Assembly: GCA_030407315.1 (NCBI GenBank)
Contig: JALQPE010000461.1
Span: forward strand, 1 to 64,000
Origin: Asparagopsis taxiformis
Taxonomy: Eukaryota; Rhodophyta; Florideophyceae; Bonnemaisoniales; Bonnemaisoniaceae
Direction: 5' to 3'
Length of the DNA: 64,000 nucleotides
Below are positions 8,838 through 19,500 of the stretch, in pieces. The notes beneath the pieces are model-generated. The model was given only the letters and a program-made list of their open reading frames with translations, ran no database searches and was not told where the DNA came from. Positions within the stretch are counted from its first letter, which is position 1, and each line of letters begins with the position of its first letter. A program made the position numbers and the translations under genes.

Positions 8838-10361
8838 TCAATCTTCCTCATCAAGGAAAACTTCAACGTAGCTTTCACTCCCATCTTCTTCATTTCCATG
8901 TCCGCTATCCTCCTCAAACGCGGTACTACGCTGTTCCAAGTGTTGTTCATCGAATTTTTCGTTAGTAATTGTCAGTACATCTTCGCAGAGATGCCTCTTA
9001 CAGATTCGCTCACTCGGCAACATCGCCTTTCCTAATTGTTTGAGCTCGTCTTGTACACTTTCTTCGAAGGTCTGACCTGATTGTACCTTGAAAATTCCTA
9101 GAATCCCGGAAGCGATTGCATAGACAAATCTGAGTGAATTGCAGGAACGTCGCAGGAAAACCATTCTACTCGTGCATTGAAGGAAAGCAATTGCAGTGTT
9201 CAGGGCTACCTCCAGGATATTGATTCTCCTTCGAATCATCCTTTTGGCCACACATCCCGATATCTCGACTTCGTACTGAATGATGACAACCATCTCTTTC
9301 CGCTCAGCGATGAATTGTATCAAGATCTCGGAATTCTTGTCATCCACAACTTTCCGTTCCTCAGGCCTTAGATTTCCGTTAGTCACACGGGTATCGGGGA
9401 TAACATCCATATCTCGAATGAGATCGTGAGTTGGAAACTCGAAAGTGATAGAGGCGTCCGTTTCCAAGACTAGAGCGAACCCCAGTTCGACAAGGAATCG
9501 ATGGCGCACCTGCTCTCTAGACTTGTTCAGGAAACCGAGCACCTTTGTCAGCGCAACTTTCGTAACAGCCAAAGATATTTCACGCTTGCTCAACTGTCCA
9601 CCATTTCCATCTGTTTTCCTCCGCTTCCTAGCCCCTCCGTCAATGCTTCCTGCAGGCTGGTTTCGGCCATCGCCAGTGGCACCATAAACAACTTCTTCGA
9701 TTATTTTGTCCGGAATGTACTTGTTCTCCTTCCAGACGTTGAACGCATTCGAATCGCGTCCAGAGCTCGAGCCTTCCACTGTACGGCCTGTACCCGACTT
9801 TTCCTTCTGAATGTTCCGCAGGAGAGACATCACCACTTGGAATCGAAGCTCGATGTTGTTCTTCCCGGTGTTGGATCGGAACACATCCCTCTTGTCATTG
9901 CTCTGCTTCGCAAACATCATTGCAGAGAGCAACCTGCAACCACGGAGGTCGTAGATTCCTTGGTTGGTGTAAATTGTCGCCCCAGCATCAATCTTGTCGA
10001 CCAGCAAAGGTACAACAGTTCCAAATACTGCACACAGAAAATTGTAAGAAAACGATAGTTCTGCTGACTGCGAGATGCGCAAACGGTCCCTGTCCTTGTC
10101 AGTAATCCCCTTCTTCGAATTGCCCTGACTCTGCTGTAATAAACCATCACAGATGTCTTTCACACCCTGTAATTCCGTTACTATAAACTCGACGCGACTC
10201 ATCAGCTTTTCGATTTGCTGGCGTTGGGACGTTCGATCATCGTCGATTTCATCCATCCTCTCCCCAATACGACGAACTTCCCCAGTCACTGTCCTGAATC
10301 CCTCTCGAATAATCCCTGCTAGGCAGTCATTTGGATTTTCCTCACGACGCTGAGATTCCAT
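8838..10361 (-). CDS. Unrecognised 507-aa coiled-coil protein of the module
   Basis: No family recognised. Residues 1-75 are strongly helical with heptads (REGFRTVTGEVRRIGERMDE, QQIEKLMSRVEFIVTELQGV), so a coiled coil is likely. Residues about 100-170 look like a compact globular part (LCAVFGTVVPLLVDKIDAG). A nuclear-localisation-like ARKRRKTDG sits near residue 245. Residues about 260-440 are helical and hydrophobic (VALTKVLGFLNKSREQVRHRF, RRRINILEVALNTAIAFLQC) without clear membrane topology. The C-terminus is acidic (EEDSGHGNEEDGSE). The gene is convergent to the 462-aa gene. Its upstream region is filled with TACTGCC/GGCAGTA words, and a decayed copy of its 5' half plus that region lies at 30780-32953. 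A nuclear DNA- or chromatin-associated role is inferred from context only. Confidence 0.65.
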   Translation of the reverse strand: MESQRREENPNDCLAGIIREGFRTVTGEVRRIGERMDEIDDDRTSQRQQIEKLMSRVEFIVTELQGVKDICDGLLQQSQGNSKKGITDKDRDRLRISQSAELSFSYNFLCAVFGTVVPLLVDKIDAGATIYTNQGIYDLRGCRLLSAMMFAKQSNDKRDVFRSNTGKNNIELRFQVVMSLLRNIQKEKSGTGRTVEGSSSGRDSNAFNVWKENKYIPDKIIEEVVYGATGDGRNQPAGSIDGGARKRRKTDGNGGQLSKREISLAVTKVALTKVLGFLNKSREQVRHRFLVELGFALVLETDASITFEFPTHDLIRDMDVIPDTRVTNGNLRPEERKVVDDKNSEILIQFIAERKEMVVIIQYEVEISGCVAKRMIRRRINILEVALNTAIAFLQCTSRMVFLRRSCNSLRFVYAIASGILGIFKVQSGQTFEESVQDELKQLGKAMLPSERICKRHLCEDVLTITNEKFDEQHLEQRSTAFEEDSGHGNEEDGSESYVEVFLDEED

Positions 10362-10677
10362 CTTCCGTCAAACTTCGCCTCTCGTTCCAATCGCAGAGTG
10401 TCACTCCAAACGCTTTTCCTGCAACGAGAATGCTAGCAATAGTAACAAATAATGCCAACTACTCTACTCATATCCTCGGAAAACGACCGATTTTCTCCTA
10501 CCTTTTTTGTAACGGTCATTTCCATGTGACCATGCATCCTCTACACTTCTCACTACTAGTAGCTTCAGAATAGTTTCCTCTCTTCTCTACTTGAACTCAC
10601 ATGCGAACACATTGTACAACCCTATCCTGGACAACTATTGCAACATTGAATCTCAGAAAATACCAATCACCAATTAC
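10362..10677. other. Upstream region of the 507-aa gene
   Basis: No gene seen. The sequence is duplicated at about 31592-31916, so it travels with the gene and its adjacent repeat cluster. Confidence 0.5.
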
Positions 10678-11030
10678 TATCAAGGCAGTACTTGCAGGCA
10701 GTACAATTCACTGCCGGAGCCAGTATATTTTACTGCCTGATTCTAATGCCAGGTCATTTGCCAGGGCAGTACTGTACGGCAGTACATTCCATTGCAGAAA
10801 TCATCAAAAATCACTGCATTGCACTACTGCCCTGTGGTACCAGCAAAAATTACTAGAATTTGCTATCGTACAGTACTGCATTCTGCTACATACCGTACTG
10901 CCAGGAAATTTTGTATTTTACTGTCTGCGGCACTAGAACTGAAAAAATTAAAATAGTAATTTTACTGCCTCAGGCACTACATTGCTCAGGCAGTGATTTT
11001 TACTGCCTCAGGCAGTAAATTTACTACATT
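10678..11030. repeat. Cluster of TACTGCC/GGCAGTA words (copy A)
   Basis: About a dozen copies of GGCAGTA or its complement TACTGCC, with one-base variants, occur in 350 bp in both orientations. Some are paired as short palindromes, for example ACTGCC-TCA-GGCAGT near 11003-11020. It lies between the divergent 507-aa gene and the short dioxygenase gene. Equivalent clusters lie at 25900-27140 and 31917-32940. It could be an array of protein-binding sites or a simple decayed satellite. Confidence 0.75.
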
Positions 11031-11054
11031 TTTTGATCTCAAACTCAGTAGTGT

Positions 11055-11741
11055 TTGGTATGTCCCCTCGGTTCTTGTGAAAGCCAACAATACTTCAGCT
11101 ACCAGAGAAGAATGATCGACGAGCTTGGTTACGTGGTGTTGCAAGACATTTTCTCTTCTACTACAGTGGGAGCAGCTACGCACGAGTTATTCACACAGAT
11201 GGCCAGCACATTCCAAGGTACTACAAGTGGCTCAAGTGCAAGTCAGAAGAACCCGTGGAAACCACTTCGACTGAAAGACAGCACTGGTGTATTCAAGACG
11301 AACCGGGAAAGCATCTGCGATGACCTTGAGCAAGAAGGCGAGCGGCAGTACAGGAACAAGCGTAGTCAGCAGCAACTTATGCATACCGATGTTCCCGTCC
11401 GTGAGGGAACTGGAACTGGTCCTCTCAGCTCGCCATCATATTTCATGATGGCTGCTGGTGCGGATGGGTTCATCATTCGTATCGCCAAGTCCAGCCATGT
11501 GTGCCTAAGTCATCCAGCGAAAGACAAGTACCGCGTGCCAGTGACGAACGTGCGCATCCCACCGTATTCCTTGCTTGTATGCCGAACGGACGTGTATCAC
11601 GGAGGAATGGGATTCGCGGAGGGTCGTTCTTCGGTGAGATACCAGCATCCTATCCGGTCCCATCTATCACTGCGAACTTCCAGGGAGAAGTTGCTACAGC
11701 CTCCCTTTAATGTCAACTACTGGGAGCGTTTAGATATCTGA
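11055..11741 (+). CDS. Short 2OG-dioxygenase-like protein (truncated family member)
   Basis: This 228-aa ORF matches only the C-terminal domain of the 1064-aa ParB-dioxygenase. Shared motifs in order are ELGYVVLQDIFSSTT (family: LVGFTILDGIFKSST), SICDDLEQ, HTD, SPSYFMMAAGADGF, VCLSHP, IPPYSLLVCRTDVYHGGMGF and PIRSHL. The HTD, VYH and IRSH residues expected for iron and 2-oxoglutarate binding are kept. About 40 residues between CDDLE and HTD are missing, as is the whole ParB-like and disordered N-terminal part. It may be a solo dioxygenase, a gene fragment kept open by chance, or the last exon of a longer gene. It lies divergently from the 507-aa gene across the TACTGCC cluster. Confidence 0.6.
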   Translation: MVCPLGSCESQQYFSYQRRMIDELGYVVLQDIFSSTTVGAATHELFTQMASTFQGTTSGSSASQKNPWKPLRLKDSTGVFKTNRESICDDLEQEGERQYRNKRSQQQLMHTDVPVREGTGTGPLSSPSYFMMAAGADGFIIRIAKSSHVCLSHPAKDKYRVPVTNVRIPPYSLLVCRTDVYHGGMGFAEGRSSVRYQHPIRSHLSLRTSREKLLQPPFNVNYWERLDI

Positions 11742-11994
11742 TGAAATTAGTTCTCAATAGCATTCTATGGCGGCCATCAAGGCCGCCTTCAAGTAAACGA
11801 TGAAAGTTAGGCTATTACATGACGTTTGGGTATGTAGACGGGTCAGGAGATATACAATACTCAATTTGATATGAGAAGGGGAGGAAACTATGGCGGGCAC
11901 TACTACAATAGAACAAGGTAATGTCGCAGTCGTCTTCGGCAGCAACATTGAGGTGAGGAAGGCTTACAGATGATGCAGTTTCGCTGGGGTGCTG
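11742..11994. other. Spacer
   Basis: No gene or repeat recognised apart from a short GGCGGCC-ATCAA-GGCCGCC hairpin near 11769-11787. Confidence 0.4.
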
Positions 11995-12170
11995 ACAGCA
12001 AAGTCATCGTAACGATGACTTTGCTGTAAGAAATCAAATCATTACAGCGGCCACAATTTTTTACCGGGTAAAAATTTCTTGCTGATTTTTTTACCCGGTA
12101 AAATTTTCTCACCACTGTAATCAAACCTTTCCTTACAGCAAAGTCATCGTAACGATGACTTTGCTGTAAG
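11995..12170. repeat. Cluster of four short palindromes
   Basis: Two direct copies of a 33-39 bp palindrome (ACAGCAAAGTCATCG pairing with CGATGACTTTGCTGT) bound the segment at 11995-12027 and 12132-12170. Two further palindromes sit between them: TTTTTACC-GGGTAAAAA near 12057 and TTTTTTACC-CGGTAAAA near 12088. It resembles a miniature foldback element or a pair of protein-binding sites next to the broken gypsy remnant. Confidence 0.8.
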
Positions 12171-12383
12171 CATCCCAGGTAAACGGCTTCGGCTGTAAGC
12201 GGTTGGGAGTTTCGTCCGTCTCCCACCCTGGGAAGGGTGAGAAGGGAAGTGTGGAGCCGGGAACATCGTACAACGATGGTTTGGACGGCTGTTGATGGCT
12301 CTGGGGAGCACTCTGCGTCGTGAAAGCCTGGTTTCCGCTGGCTGCACTACCTGGTACTGAACGGTTCTGTGCGCAAAGTTTAC

Positions 12384-13049
12384 TCATGAAGGAGGTAAGA
12401 CTTGTCGCTCTGTATATAATTTTGGACTGGTTTCCATAAAATGAAGCTGTGTAACATCAGTTTGTACCAAAACGTTAGTCTCTGTGTGGCCAGGGAGCGT
12501 GATAGTTGCGGCCACACGTATTTTCCCATCCTGCATCTTTTTCACGAGCATTCTTGGCTGCTGTGGGATTCTTTTCTTCTTCGGTACGCGGGCTGGCCGT
12601 CGTGCGATCGGTGCAGCGTCACCGTTCGCTAGCACCACGCGCTGGTGCTGAGGTTGTATTGCGTCGACATGTTCGTCAATGTATTTTGCGCCGAGGATGA
12701 CATCGGCGCCCAGTTTGTTGACAACAACAAACGGTTGTCGTACGGTGTATTGCTCGATAGACACCATCAAATAGATTATCCCCAGGGTATCGAGGCGATG
12801 GTTAGACGCGCTTGCAAGGGAGACGATTCGTTGCGATTTGCTAATTTTCGTCTTAGCTTCGATTGACAGCAAATCCGCGCGTATCAAGTTTGGACCTGCA
12901 CCAGTATCAAAAACTGCCAACCTCTCTGTTTGTGTTTTTGCGGATAGTCCGATTTTTGCACAAACTTTGTAGTTCCAGGCGGACAAATAGCACACGTTAC
13001 TCTCATTGTAGTTTTCCAGTGATAAATCGGGAGGAAGGCCGTATGGCAA
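12384..13049 (-). pseudogene. Retropepsin-like aspartic protease fragment
   Basis: A 221-aa open frame holds VFDTGAGPNLI, the catalytic DTG loop of retropepsins, followed 70 residues later by ADVILGAKYIDEHV, matching the family's second hydrophobic-Gly motif (ILG). The protein continues for 100 residues without reaching a reverse transcriptase. It belongs to the gypsy-like remnant, and its frame is separated from the upstream zinc knuckle by a stop. Confidence 0.75.
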
Positions 13050-13123
13050 TTCCGCCTTTACTGGAAATCCGCGCTTCTCGGGGTGCGAGGGCGCTGTAGG
13101 GGAGAGAAGAGGTAATGTGTTAT

Positions 13124-15583
13124 CTATGCCCGCCGCTGGACGTTTTTTGACGTGTCTGGAATGTTGGGTGGACGTTCTGCCTTGGTCATAGCGGCTGAGG
13201 ATGACATCGGGCGGCGGAAACGACGGTTACGCGTGTTCCTGAAATTTTCCCGTTGTGATTTTGCCGGGATTTCTGGAGTTGCAAATGGCGGTGTTCGGCC
13301 AACCTTGAATAGCCACTGCTTCTGCGACGGCGAGAGAGAGTTGTAATTTGCCATTTGTAGCGTGACAAGCCTTGAATCCGGCAATGGCTTAGAAATTAGT
13401 GGACAGTTTGGCCTCCTATGACCGACGGCAAAACAGTCAAAACATATATCAGTCGGTCGGTCGGTTTTCATCGGGAGGCATCTGTGTGCCTGTTACTGGT
13501 AGTTCTGAGTGGTTTGGCAGAGTGGAGCGTGTAGCTCCATCGCTGGGGCTTTGTCGCACGTTATGATTGGAGAGGTGCCAAGGGAGTCGTGCCGGGGGGA
13601 AGCGGCTGGAGTTGTCTGATTCGATGGCTAGCGACTCAGAAGCCGTTTGTTGCAGCACTGCTTCGTAATCAGTGTCGTAAGAGATGGATTCGCCGTTAGA
13701 TGGCGGCTCTGACGTTGGATGAGTGGCGAAGACGGTGTCAACCGTCATTTCTTGACGCCTCGCGGCTCTCGATCTCTGATTTGCGTTAGTATCGGCTTTT
13801 GGGGTCACAAACATGGCTTTATGGTGTCAGTCATTTGGCGCTCGCCGCTGGGTGTGTACTGAGATCAGTGCGCGGTTGGAATCACCAATAGCTTGCGCCC
13901 GCTCCACACACTCCATAAATGTCATTTTCATGTCTGATCCCCTTTTTGCTTGTAGGAGTGGCCTAATATCGCCTCGTACACCTCTAATAAACCTTGTAAT
14001 GAGCTGTTGCTCAGAAAAAACGTTGCCACACACTCGTGCTCTGCGGCGTAAACGAGTGCCATATGCCATCTCGTCCTCGTTAGCTTGCTGTCGGGTGGAA
14101 TCGAGGTCGGCCACCGCCTTGTCAATATATGTATCTTTGGCGTACGTGCGTATAAGGTGATGCACTGCCTGCGAATATAAGTGGAATCCACCGAGCTGTT
14201 CCGCACCCAGATCAAAGTGCGCTAGATAGTTATCCCTCGCGTCTCCGTCTAGAAAGGACGGAAGAAGCAACATTGCTGCTCCCTCGCTGATGTCATTCTC
14301 ATCGCACTGGCGTTTGAATATGGTCAGAAATTCTAATATTCCAATTGGGCTACTGCCGTCAAACTTGCGTTCACCGACGGAGTGTGCTAGTAATCTGCTA
14401 TAAGCGCCGATATTGGCGGTAACAACACGGTCGACTCTAGAATCGACGTTTCGAAGTCGATATCGCCTTTAAGATATCACCTTGTTGAACTGGGCGTCTG
14501 ATGAGCACAGTTCCGTTAACCCGCGTTCGTGTGGTCCCTTCCAGGCGTGGCCACGGCGATTGTGCGACGGGTCAATCTCACAGTCGGTGCAATAACATTC
14601 TGGTGAGTTTTTTCTCCCTATAGCCTTGTGTGCATGGTGGCGAGTGTGGCTATTTGACGGTCTGTAACGCATAGTTTGCCATTCGCTGTCGCCCTCTGAA
14701 CTACACGAATCCGCTGTAGGTGCAATAAACGGTTCAGGAGAGTTTTTTCGAGGACTTTTCGTAGTTACCCTCAAATTGCTAGCAATACCATCCACTCTCT
14801 GTTTAAGCTCGTTCATCTCTGCCTGCCTGTCCTCTAGTGAGGATATTTTCTTCTGCACCAAGTGCATTTCGTGACCCAACACGGTCACGTCATCAGAGAT
14901 GCCGTTGACGCGTTCGACAGTGGGTATTTTGCCCATATACCTTTCCATTACACTGTTTACCCCAATCTTGACCTGGGCTGATAAGCAATCTTGCGCATGT
15001 TGCAGTTTTTCTGAAATGACATTCGCGACCGCCAGATGTATATTTTTTCCAACTTGTTGATTTTTTCCATTATCGTACCGATTCCCTCCGGGTTGATTGC
15101 ATTTGTTGCTGGTACTGGAGGTGCGGGTAATGTTGGTGGTGATCGTGGTCGGCGGAGGTCAGAGAGGGAAGGTAGTTCTGCTTCCTGTGTCGCGCTGTCA
15201 GCGACAGCTGTCGCTGGCACGGCAGTATCGTTGCCGGACGTTTTCAGACACTCTGGGTTGTCCCAAAGAGGTCTCGAAAGTGTCCTTGAAATCCCCGTGG
15301 GGTGCTGTCCGCTGTTAGGGGTGGGCTGCGGCAGAATGGCATTGAACTCGGCATGGCCAACCACTTCCGAGAAGGTTGGCTTGATAGGTCTATTCGAGTC
15401 CGTATGGGACAGCCTGTTAGATTTTGTACCTCTCGAGGAGCGTGGAGTAGCTCCAGGGCTATTTTTTTCGCAGTGGAGGCGCCGCAAAACTTGCGTGCGT
15501 GTTTCGCGCATCGAGCCGAAGCTCGACGGGGCTGTAGTTGGCCGACGTGGCGAATCCATCGCACGATTCGACTGAACAGCCAT
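13124..15583 (-). pseudogene. Gag-like region of the gypsy remnant, several frames
   Basis: Open pieces at 14957-15583 (208 aa, Pro/Ser-rich), 14469-14948 (159 aa, with a coiled-coil-like stretch), 13827-14273 (148 aa), 13449-13814 and 13124-13471 together look like a broken Gag. The 148-aa piece carries the capsid-like pattern RRARVCGNVFSEQQLITRFI and RGDIRPLL. The last piece has a zinc knuckle, CFDCFAVGHRRPNC (Cx2Cx4Hx4C). Each junction is a stop or frameshift. Confidence 0.65.
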
Positions 15584-15666
15584 TCGGTTGGCGTAGTAAC
15601 CTCCTGTAGTAAAAAAATTAAATAAAAACTAGAGTTAGATTCAAGTGTTCTAGGTCGGAAGACCAA

Positions 15667-15979
15667 TGTGGTCTCCTAGGTAGTAGCGGCGGCGCGAACG
15701 CAGCTCCGAAAAGAAAAGTGGTAGAGCTTGTAGTGATATTTAGATCGTCACTAGAACCTTGACTTGAAGGTCACCGGCGCAGAGCCGTCGGAGCTAACGC
15801 TGCCTTCTCGCTCTGCGCCGGTGTTTCACACCTTTATTCAGTAAAATTCCGAAATAGTTCGATAGTTCGGCGCTGTGCGAAAATTCTAAAAGTTTCAAAT
15901 TATCCCTAAACGTCCAATTACCGCAATACTAGAGAGCTCACGTGGCCATCCTGCACTGTAAGGGTGATACAGGCTTACA
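15667..15979 (-). repeat. 5' LTR of the gypsy remnant
   Basis: On the minus strand this 313-bp segment begins TGTAAGCC and ends GACCACA, the TG...CA form of an LTR, and a TGG-starting primer-site candidate follows after one base. It contains an AATAAA near 15833 and a strong hairpin (arms CACCGGCGCAGAG, 15772-15784, and its complement, 15811-15823). No second LTR is present to prove the boundary. Confidence 0.5.
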
Positions 15980-16010
15980 GTATTCCCTGTTCTGACGTTC
16001 ACTATACTAC

Positions 16011-16270
16011 ACATACCGACCCAAAATAATACCCGGTATTATTTTGGCCCCCCAAAAGCCAGGTGCACCAGCCCCATTGGCCGAGGTTGTCTAGACTACC
16101 ACCGGCCAATGGGGTTGGTGCACTTGGTCTATACAGACCCAAAATAATACCCGGTATTATTTTGGCCTCCCAAAAGCCAGGTGCACCAACCCCATTGGCC
16201 GGTGGTGGTCTGGAAAACCTCGGCCAATGGGTTTGGTGCACTTAGTCTACACCCACCCAACTTAATACCC
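16011..16270. repeat. Dyad units past the ParB-dioxygenase gene (two and a half)
   Basis: The middle unit, 16106-16198, is a complete 93-bp dyad: CCAAT, 10 nt, CACTTGG at 16121-16127, 14 nt, half-site 16142-16151, centre, half-site 16153-16162, 14 nt, CCAGGTG 16177-16183, 10 nt, ATTGG 16194-16198. Its two 10-nt spacers are perfect complements (GGGGTTGGTG / CACCAACCCC). The first unit has lost its left heptamer, and the gypsy LTR begins about 30 bp away. A third unit (from CCAAT at 16224) stops at the dyad axis near 16270. The array ends about 320 bp past the stop codon of the ParB-dioxygenase gene. Confidence 0.92.
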
Positions 16271-16586
16271 AGCCAGACTACTACTGTTCTCGGGAACTGA
16301 AAATTTTGCCGGGGATAGTAAACGATGTAGTATAATACCAGGTTTTACTATCTGCTATCGATTCTTGCATCTAATGAAGAGGTTTAGAATTTGGAGCTCT
16401 TGTAGGTAGAGCTTTCTTTGGAGAATAGCTTGCTGCACGTGGTGTTTGTTACATTTGTGAAATTGATCTGACTATATAAAGAATCCATGCAGTATCTCTT
16501 TTATCATGTTCTATTGGGATTGTGTTTATTACTCTACGGATTCATACCAAACTAAGGCTTCAACACGGCTGGACAGATGCTCTTCA

Positions 16587-19500
16587 TCACTTCAATTTCG
16601 AATTGCCCTCCCAATGTCCAACGACATATTCTCCTTCTTCACATTGATGCTGCTCAGTTTTGAGGAATATGTGAGATCGGATCGGGAACTTGTATTGAAG
16701 ACCCTTATTGCTCTGAAATCCTTCCTCGTGGTGATAAACATCCCCTCGGCAGACAAGAACAGAATATGGTGGTACTTCACACCTCTTCATTGGAACTCTG
16801 TATAACTCTCTGTTGGGATGGAATAAACAGACATGACTGTAGGGTGCAAGCACGAGGCCGAATCCATCTGCGCCGCTTGACATCATGAAGTAAGATGGCG
16901 GAGAAGGGGGACTGTTAACTTCATCGATTCCCACTTCATAGTCTGTATGTCCAGCACGAGGTTTAGTCCGCTCTCCAGTCAGCACTAAAGTAGTTCCAGT
17001 GCTGGGGAAGGCCATCGGGTCCTTCCCACTAGTCCTCAATTCCAAACCTTCCGCACAAATACCTAGACCGAGCTCAACAATCATCTTCTTCCGATAGAGA
17101 TTATTATTGTTATCCTCGAGGTCATCACATAAGCTCTTCCGCTTTGTTATAAAGATTCCTCTGCCCTTCTCACCTTCTTCATCAGAGTTTTTCCCATCCA
17201 TTATAGTCATGCACCACGGTGTCCAGTCCGGATCTCTACGGGTGTCACCGGATTTAGAGTTCTTCTTGGCATCCTCGAGACGTTCCTCAAATAACGCAGA
17301 AAAATGAAGGAGCAGTTCGTGGATCGCATCTGCAGTAGTAGAAGACTTGAATATTCCGTCCAGAATTGTAAACCCAACCAAGTCTATTTCATTTCGTTTC
17401 TCTCGGAAATAAGCCCTCGAGAGAAACTCAGCGGAAACATTTTGTGCCGAATAGGCACTCGCTGCTGCTTCAGCGACCTCTGCTCGAAGCGTATCGACCA
17501 GTTTCCCATTCACATAGTATTTCATTCGACTGTCGGGATGAATGATAACAGGCAGTTTCGCTTCTATACCTTCCTCCACATCTTTGTCAGGGACATCATT
17601 TTGTTGCCTGTCCGAATACTGACCTCCTTGAATCGCGTGGACTGCAGCGTCTTTGCCGGATTGCAAATTTGCGTCTTCACGCATCTTTTGCTTCTTCTTC
17701 TGCCGCGGCCTGCTGGTATCCTCTCCCACCAGGTCAATAACCTCTTGAGGGGTGACATCCACCAATTTCCGTTTGGATCGTAGAATCATTGGCGGCGTCT
17801 CCGTATTCCTCGGCTTTGCCTTTAAGGGCACGAAACCACTGCTGCGCTTGGCTTTCATCAACTTCCTAGGCGTAGAACTGGTAACAGGTGTTTCCGTGTC
17901 CTCCAGCTCAGGTAAAACAGGTAGGCCGACATCCGCTGTAGATAACATAGCGTCTCCAGTGCCATCACCCTGATTTCGTACACCTTTCATCGGGTCCTCC
18001 GTTGTCCTTCCAGAAGAATGTTCGGGACATTCTTCGCGGAAATCTTTCGTTCCAGACCCATCGCTCTTCCTAGATTCAGGACCTCCTTCACCATCTCGAC
18101 CAGTTCTTGGATGACCAACTGACATATTCGCCGGCGACTTTCCACCCTGCTCTGGTCTGAGCGTGGCACTTCCGGCTGCCACTGGGCTAGGTGGTTGTTG
18201 CAGGTCATTTTCATCACCGTGGTCATTTCTTCCTCGATTTGCACCAGTTGGTTCAAGCTCTTGAGTTCCTACGTTCTTCTGCAACACATCCCCAACTTCA
18301 CAATCTCCAGGTTTCGAAGAATTGTTCTCGGTAGGTGCAGTAGGCACTGCGCGGTCCGTTGTAACCTGCTTTGCGCTTTCGGAATCTGCCGCTTTCCCTG
18401 TCGCCTCTTCACCAACCTTTGTTGCAGCACCGACCTCAGCGTTAACACGATCTGATATTTCCAGACTGCCCTGTGTCTGCTGTTGGGTAAGTACATTTGG
18501 ACTCTGTACCACGTCCGAGCGATCAATGGCAGCATTTGAAGTATCACCATACGATGCGGATTGTTGTCGTGGTTGAGGTGCAGTATTCCCTTCCAAGGAT
18601 TTTCGCCTAGTCCGCCTTTCCTGCACACCTATTTCAGGCGCGACGGAATGGTCGAGAGAGTCATCCGATAGAATTGGGCCGTTGAAAACCACATAACGGA
18701 TTTCTTTCATCATAGACCGCGTCAATGCTGCACGTATACCTCTCCCAGTTGGTGCGTCGGAAGGATAGAAATCTTTTAGGACAGTCAAAATGCGATATCG
18801 TATGGTTTTTCGTGTTCGTCCACCTGGCTCCGGTACTTCATGTAACTTCCTGAAACTTGGATGAGGTGAGGAATGCCAGGAGTTTTCTTTCCGTACAGCT
18901 TTCTCAAGTATGTCATATATTTCACACATGCTGTAGCACCACTTTTGCGCGCATGTTTTTAGACTTATACTACCATCTCCTTTCCTACGTTTCCACATCG
19001 TCCACATTGCAGTGAGCTCTAGAATGACAAGTTTGGTGTCCACCGAAGCTTTTCGAAACGCAGAAGCGAATAGGACGTCCACAGTGCATCCCTGCATATT
19101 CTTCGAGTCTGGCGGACTAGTTTCAGTTGCAAATCGACTTGGGATAGCTGAACAATGTTCGAACGCCGGGTTATTTACGTCTCCGAAGCCCTGCGCAATC
19201 AAAACGTACTTCATCATAATTCCTTCCTGACAACCTGGAATGACCTTGTTCTCGACTACAACTTTTGTGCACACATTTACCTTCGCCTTCATCAAGCCCT
19301 TCATCATCATGAACTTCATGACCGTACAGACATGGTCAGCAATAGAAACTTCTATCACGTCATGAGTCTCTTCGTTCAGCTTCTGAGATATTCGCATCAC
19401 TTCAAGAGGATGAAACATTTCACGGGTTCCAGGTGGTCGGATGAAGTCAACGCTAATGCTCCTCAGTCTCCATCTATCAGCAACTGTCGGTTTGTTTTCC

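Larger units (their letters stand above)
12178..15979 (-). mobile_element. Gypsy-like LTR retrotransposon remnant (5' LTR, Gag, protease)
   Basis: Reading on the minus strand from 15979 gives a 5' LTR, a possible primer-binding site (TGGTCTTCCGACC at about 15653-15665), Gag-like ORFs, a CCHC zinc knuckle and a retropepsin. No reverse transcriptase, integrase or 3' LTR follows, because the element stops at the palindrome cluster near 12170. Frames change several times, so it is a dead 5' fragment. Assignment to the gypsy group rests on Gag and protease style, not on a polymerase, so another LTR group is possible. Confidence 0.7.
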
